A stretch of DNA of 64,000 nucleotides. Origin: Podospora pseudoanserina (taxonomy: Eukaryota; Ascomycota; Sordariomycetes; Sordariales; Podosporaceae). The translations under genes and the position numbers were made by a program. The notes under the pieces are model-generated. The model did not search any database. It was not told the origin of the DNA and saw only the letters and a program-made list of their open reading frames with translations. The stretch covers positions 868,001-932,000 of the forward strand of contig NC_085920.1 of the NCBI RefSeq assembly GCF_035222485.1. Direction: 5' to 3'. Below, piece after piece: positions 59,323 through 64,000 of this stretch (position 1 is its first letter; each line of letters begins with the position of its first letter).

Positions 59323-60517
59323 TTAAGCAGTGAAGACAACAGCAGCAACAGTAGCAACGACTGGCCACCACCCAGCATTCTCCAAAAGAGCACGCAGGCC
59401 ACCAGCAGAGCCAGGAGCGTCGGTGCCGCCGGGAGCAGTGGTACCATCCGGAAGAGTACCGTTGATCAGAATCGTGCTGGTTCCGTTGACATTGGCGACG
59501 TCAATCACAGACTTGTCGAGGGCCGCGTAGCTTCCGTTGCCGATCAAGTCCTTCATGTACTGCTCGTCGTCATTGTCGTCACAGCCGCAGACGCTGTCCT
59601 CAGCGCAGGCGCAAATCACAGGCTTGGTCTCTCTTCGGTCGGTGGTGATGTTGTAGAAAGTGTAGCCCTCGGGACGGCGGTACAAGTAAGCGCTGGTCAG
59701 CCAGAGGCCAGGCCAGAAGGCGAGGAAAGCAGCTCCAAAGAAGAGGGGGGCAACGCCGCGGGTGGGCGAACGTCCACCAGCCCTATAAGGCACTGCGGCA
59801 CCACCGCCGTAGTATCTGCCACCGCCATATGCGGGTGCTGGGCCGGTTCCGGTTGAGGTCCGGCCGCCCGAGTTGAAGCCAGGAGAGCCTCTTGTCCTAT
59901 TTTGTGGTGTGTTAGTCGAGCCGAAGGAATCCAAGAATGAGAGACGCTACAATGATGAGGAACCCCAGTAGTGGACGCAGGACTTCGGTACGGAAATGTC
60001 GCCCTATCCGATCCCGACGTCGACGACGAAGATCCAGCTCCGCAGGTCCAGGTTGGCCAAGACCAAACATTTGACCAGGAGGCTTGCGTCGACGGAGGAG
60101 TAGATTTCGCGGATGAAGGTTTCCTGATTCTGGATCTTCACCCAAAACCGAGCCCAACACTATCAGGCCATTCATTCACGGTAGGTTAAGAAAAATACCA
60201 AAACAACACCTAACTTACCCAGAACTGCCGCCGCCGCCGGTAGAGCCCGAGCCCGAGGTACCAGAAGAACCGCCACCGCCGCCGGTAGAGCCCGAGCCCG
60301 AGGTACCAGAAGAACCACCACCGCCGCCGCCGCCGCGACCACCTCCACCGCCTCCGCCTCTCCGCTTCCAGAGTTCGCTATCATCATGAGAATGCGTGTC
60401 GCGCTCGCTGTGTCGTACTGGCTCATGCTGTGCAATCTCCCCAATTGGTGGTGACACAAGACCGTGTACTGTCGCGTCGGCGACGAGGAGCGCCGACAAA
60501 AACGTGGAAACCTTCAT
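59323..60517 (-). CDS. Secreted Gly/Ser-rich surface protein with conserved Cys domain and hydrophobic tail
   Basis: Exon 1 60517-60219 and exon 2 from 59896 (or 59890) to 59323; about 290 aa. The start MKVSTFLSALLVADATVHG is a signal peptide. Then a Lys-Arg-Arg site (LWKRRGG) and a Gly/Ser-rich linker with a 45-bp tandem duplication, then YYGGGAAVPYRAG, a hydrophobic stretch (VAPLFFGAAFLAFWPGLWL), and a Cys domain (CACAEDSVCGCDDN) followed by Asn glycosylation sites (NGS, NGT). The C terminus is Gly/Ala-rich with a hydrophobic end (WWPVVATVAAVVFTA), consistent with a GPI-anchor signal. This architecture recurs in many ascomycetes; function unknown, probably plasma membrane or cell wall. The intron is unusually long (322 nt) and contains an open frame (59912-60175). 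Two acceptors 6 nt apart are both in frame. Confidence 0.82.
60240..60332 (-). repeat. 45-bp tandem duplication encoding a Gly/Ser/Thr unit
   Basis: Two near-identical 45-bp copies encode SSGTSGSGSTGGGGG-type units in the linker of the Gly-rich surface protein. They differ by a few third-position changes, so the linker length may vary between strains. Confidence 0.75.
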
Positions 60518-61721
60518 AGTAGGTGTGTGTAATGCGTGCGTGTGGGTGAATTGACGTGTAGCTAGTAAAGAAGTTTTTCCAAATGTGAATAAGATTGTGA
60601 GGCGACCTCTAACTTGCAGGTGTCAAGTCTACTTGCAGATATGGCTGATATAGATGACGAGCTTTTTTAAAAGTTGGTAACTGCGCAACGTGACATGCAG
60701 GCCCGATACCTTATATATTCCCTGGAGAATGTTTCACAGAGCATGACATGACAGAGCCACAAAAAGCAGGCGGCGCGGGTTTTGGCTGCAGGTGCTCTCT
60801 TTTGCGTGTGCCAAGACCATGGGTGGCGGAGGGTCCTGTTCATGGGGCCCCATGGTGCTTGTTCCTGCTCGTTGGAACCAATCAGGAGTGTCCCTAGGCC
60901 TTGTTGTCGACCAAGAGCCTTCGAGCTGACAAGGCGCAAAAGATAAGATGAGATTCTTCGATTTGGGATAGCAAGAAGTGTGGCTTGCCGCACGACGCCA
61001 CAAAGACTTATAGTACAAGCCATGTCATCTGCCGGGCTCTTGAAAGCGAATTTGCGTCCATTTGCTCTTTGAATCCAACCAAGAGAGATGAAGTGGCTGA
61101 CCGGGTCATTGTTGAAAGGGGCAAAAGGGTGTGTCCAACTCGGATTCGGGTTCAAAGTTGTCGTCGGCATTCCGCTGGAGAATCGGGGGATCTTGTTCAA
61201 CAGCGCTATGACGTCCGAGACTCCCCCTGTAATTTTGCTGGGTATCAATTTTCTAGCACCACGTGCGGGGAAATAGTGGTGCAGAGCACTTGTGAGCCTG
61301 AACCAGCACAGAATGCTGGGTGGCTGAGTGCATGCAGAGGGGTACCATTCTTCGCTCACCGATTACATATTGCTACGCTGGTCGCTCACTATTTGCTTGT
61401 AAGCGGGTCAATAGGAGTGAGGTCATGAGAGAAACCAACCGAGTGGTTCATAGGTGCTCCAATTCTCAAGTTTGCCAATAAGAACAGCGGAATATCTGAT
61501 TGGTAGGCGCATTCCGATCCGCTTCATACCTTCCTCTGCCTTGCCAACTGCCTTGCCCCTTGGACCCTGAAATTCCGCTCATCAGCGATCCCAATCACTG
61601 ACATCTCTCCTCGACATCAGATGTTAGGTGTTTCAAGCATCGCTGACCACCGCACTATCTAATCGGCTCCCTCTTTCATCGACTTTGAATACTATATCAT
61701 CCGAGGCTATCTCGATCCAAC
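60518..61721. promoter_or_regulatory. Divergent region between the Gly-rich and ANCHR-like genes
   Basis: 1.2 kb. A stop-free frame lies on the minus strand (60667-61359, first ATG about codon 64) over a plus-strand frame (60985-61428). Neither has a recognisable domain, and they cannot both be coding. Presumed promoters. Confidence 0.35.
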
Positions 61722-63003
61722 ATGTCATCCCCTCGCCCAAATGACAAATCACTACTGGACCGTCTCAACGCTCTCAAAACGTCAAGTGTTACACTTGATC
61801 ACACCCCGAAGTAATGAGTTGTGCACACTCTCTCCAACCCCGTAGAACACATGTGCTAAAATGTGACATGCTGAAAGCACCGCTTCCTTTCCCACCACTG
61901 TGCCGCCCCACAACCAGCCACTATCCAGAGAAGATGCCCTCGCTGAGCGCCTCCGACAGCTCCGGCAGGGTAATACAGGGCCCAATATGTCCCGTCCCGA
62001 GGACCAGAGTCCTAAAGACGGCCTTGTATTAGGCTCTTCGAGCAATGCTAGTGGGGACAAACCACCAACACCGTTGGAGCAAGCACATTCGGCACAGCCC
62101 CCCGGCACACCACGGATCAGCAGCGACCGAGACCCGAAAGAGCAGCTCGTAAAGAGTCTGCCATCTACACCTTCTTCACTGCCTTCGCGCACAGCAATTC
62201 CCAATTCGGAAAATGCTGGCATATCTTGGGCAAAACCCTCTTGCTTTGTTGGAGGAGGACCCGAAGATGTCGATGATGATGCCGTTCAGGCTCTGTTAGA
62301 AGATCTCGGTGGGGGGGAGGACTTCAACCTCACCGACGGCCCCCTTGAGACGGGTACTGATACGAAAACCGAAGACCAGAGAGTCTCCGAATTGTTGGAT
62401 GAGCTCGCAAAGGCGGTGCCGCCGAGCTCTGGCAACGAGAAAGATGATGATGATAATGAAGACGACAACTCTGACGGCGAGCAAATGACCGCCGCCGTTG
62501 ATAAGATACTGTCTCAAACCCAAGATGAACTAACCCTCTCACCCAACCCAACGGAACCGGAAGACAGCGGGAACACCCAACCCAACAACACCGACAACAC
62601 CCTCAACCTCCCAACCGTCCCCACAGCCCTCCAAGATCCAGCCCCGGACCCCTTTGAAGATGAAATCTCCTCGCGCCTTGCCGCCCTCAGAGGAATAGGA
62701 CCAGTAGACCCCTTCGGCCTACCCGCCGCCCCGACTTTCTCACCAGAGGAGCGGGAGCGGTCAACTCCCACCAAGAAACCGCCCCTGGGTGGCAGGGAGG
62801 AAAAGTACAGCGACGAAGACGCCAAGACTTGGTGTGTGGTTTGTCTTGATGACGGAACGATCAAGTGTGTAGGGTGTGATGATGATTTGTACTGTGATCG
62901 GTGCTGGAGGGAGATGCATGTGGGACCGAGGGCGGGATATGACGAGAGGGGGCATCAGTGGGTGAAGTGGAAGAAGGGGGGGAGGGGAGGCGGGGTTGAA
63001 TGA
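61722..63003 (+). CDS. ANCHR/ZFYVE19-like zinc-finger protein
   Basis: Exon 1 61722-61810 (MSSPRPNDKSLLDRLNALK), then exon 2 to 63003. Two acceptors fit the frame: 61878 (67-nt intron, 404 aa) and 61929 (118-nt intron, 387 aa). The first gives a more typical intron length and retains LSREDALAERL. The body is acidic and low complexity (DDDDNEDDNSD), with short Leu-rich helices (VSELLDELAKAV) like MIT-interacting motifs. The C terminus is a cross-brace-like zinc finger at about nt 62829-62960: WCVVC, CVGC, YCDRCWREMHVG and a final DERGHQW. That layout matches animal ANCHR, which binds ESCRT-III/VPS4 and delays abscission; a role in septation or ESCRT control is inferred. Ends in a Gly-rich basic tail. 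Confidence 0.82.
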
Positions 63004-63350
63004 GTTGGTATTAGGGTTAGATGTTGTTTGATACAGCGGGCTTAGAACTTGGGTTTTGTGTTTGATAAGAGTTTTAATTAGACAACATACATAGCATCTC
63101 ACACAACAAATCTCACAAGAAGTGACTTCTTGCAGTTACTGTTCCTACTGTTACTAGTTGCCCCGTCTGAAATGTGAGGTATCGGAACGTTTTCAATGCC
63201 CACGAACTAAACATGAAAGGAAATTACCGTTGAAAGGGCCAGCCATAATAGCTAGGTAGCTCGAGATGAGAGAGGGGAAAGGGTGCAAAAATGAAATAGA
63301 AGGACCTAACAAATATGTTGACACTGAGAACCAAATGTCCATATTCAGTT
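63004..63350. other. 3' region between the ANCHR-like gene and the tRNA
   Basis: 347 nt, no feature recognised beyond presumed 3' UTR of the upstream gene. Confidence 0.5.
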
Positions 63351-63421
63351 GCGGCCATCGGGAATCGAACCCGACTCTAATGCTTGGAAGGCATTAATGC
63401 TAACCACTACACCATAGCCGC
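63351..63421 (-). tRNA. tRNA-Gly(UCC): tRNA-Gly, anticodon UCC
   Basis: 71 nt, reading GCGGCTA at the 5' end and pairing with TGGCCGC at the 3' end (seven pairs, one G-U). Anticodon stem AATGC/GCATT encloses loop CTTCCAA, giving anticodon TCC. The internal A box (TGGTGTAGTGG) and B box (GGTTCGATTCC) are intact. No intron. The 3' CCA is not encoded, as normal for a nuclear eukaryotic tRNA. Confidence 0.97.
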
Positions 63422-64000
63422 TGGTGACTTGTTGCAGTACCTCCATTGGTGTTGGGCATCGTGAGCTGCTCATTACATCTTGCCCGTCTCTGTAGAAGGC
63501 TGGGGACATACCTGTGAGGCCTCCGAAAGAGCCAACTCACAAGCCTTGAAGTATGGTCGATATACTTCTGAACATGGACGACTTACCCCGGAAGGTGATA
63601 ATCGATAAACCGAATTACTTGGGAGACATTGCAGCAAATTTATACCTTACCTTGTGACACAAAACATAATACCCAACTCAAGACCACGATAGGTGAGCGA
63701 GAGAAATTGAATTGCTCAAAATACCAGGTTACACAAGAATATACATTAAAAAACCCGAGCGCTTTTGCCCATCACACACCAATCCAGCCTTGGAGGTTTT
63801 ATGTTACCCCCCAGAACTTCGGCCTTGCATGGAAAAGTAGTAAAATGCCCAATTATACCCTATGATATGAAACTCCGCCATCCCGCCCGCCATACCTGAT
63901 CCCATAGAATCCCACCCAACCCTGGGAAAACTGAAAAACGCAAACCAAGAAAAAGTGACAGTTCTTTTAGCATCACAATCTGCCCTGTCATCGAAAATAA
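63422..64000. other. Terminal stretch without a recognised feature
   Basis: 579 nt after the tRNA, AT-richer than average. Short ORFs only; nothing supported. Confidence 0.5.

Noticed and set aside
60667-61359. Minus-strand open frame of about 230 codons upstream of the Gly-rich gene
   Set aside because: Opens on GTG, first ATG is about 63 codons in, no domain, and a plus-strand frame overlaps it.

Overview
The window is nuclear DNA of a filamentous ascomycete, most likely a Sordariomycete of the Neurospora/Podospora/Chaetomium type. The genes are closely spaced and carry short introns (about 50-140 nt) with fungal GTATGT-like donors, CTAAC-type branch sites and YAG acceptors. Recognisable products are fungal: a class I myosin with an Arp2/3-binding acidic tail, Pfa4 palmitoyltransferase, a Cln-type G1 cyclin, L-arabinitol 4-dehydrogenase and ATP synthase subunit g. 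All exon boundaries were read by eye; each multi-exon model was checked for phase and an open frame, but no alignment or transcript data were available. I found no rRNA, CRISPR array, recognisable transposon or prophage.

Layout. 1-8.5 kb: the 3' part of a class I myosin gene, a multi-pass membrane GT90 (CAP10-like) glycosyltransferase on the minus strand, and PFA4. 8.5-24.2 kb: a 15.7-kb stretch with no convincing protein gene, ending in a long, probably spliced, uORF-containing leader of a G1 cyclin gene (24192-25418). 26.8-33.6 kb: a divergent pair, a retropepsin-like DTGA protein whose frame breaks near 27570 and a 1255-aa protein of unknown function. 34.4-36.9 kb: ATP synthase subunit g and L-arabinitol 4-dehydrogenase. 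38.5-41.2 kb: a 58-aa secreted Cys peptide found only by splicing, and a BAP31-type ER membrane protein. 42-48.4 kb: a DUF1479 oxygenase-like protein, an HhH protein, a 79-aa zinc-finger protein and an isopenicillin-N-synthase-like 2OG-Fe(II) oxygenase. 49-52.7 kb: Utp17/WDR75 (rRNA transcription and processing) divergent from RPB10, the zinc subunit shared by Pol I, II and III. 55.9-63 kb: a seven-exon protein with repeated Cys/Trp helices, a Gly-rich surface protein and an ANCHR-like zinc-finger protein. 63.4 kb: tRNA-Gly(UCC).

The genes do not form one pathway; this is a housekeeping chromosome segment. The main functional themes are endocytosis and secretion (myosin I, Pfa4, BAP31), ribosome and polymerase biogenesis (Utp17, Rpb10), pentose catabolism (LAD) and cell-cycle entry (Cln). 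The parts most worth a second look are the 15.7-kb desert with the cyclin leader, the small secreted peptide, the frame-broken protease-like gene, the two large uncharacterised proteins, and an intron-borne membrane ORF in the Gly-rich gene.
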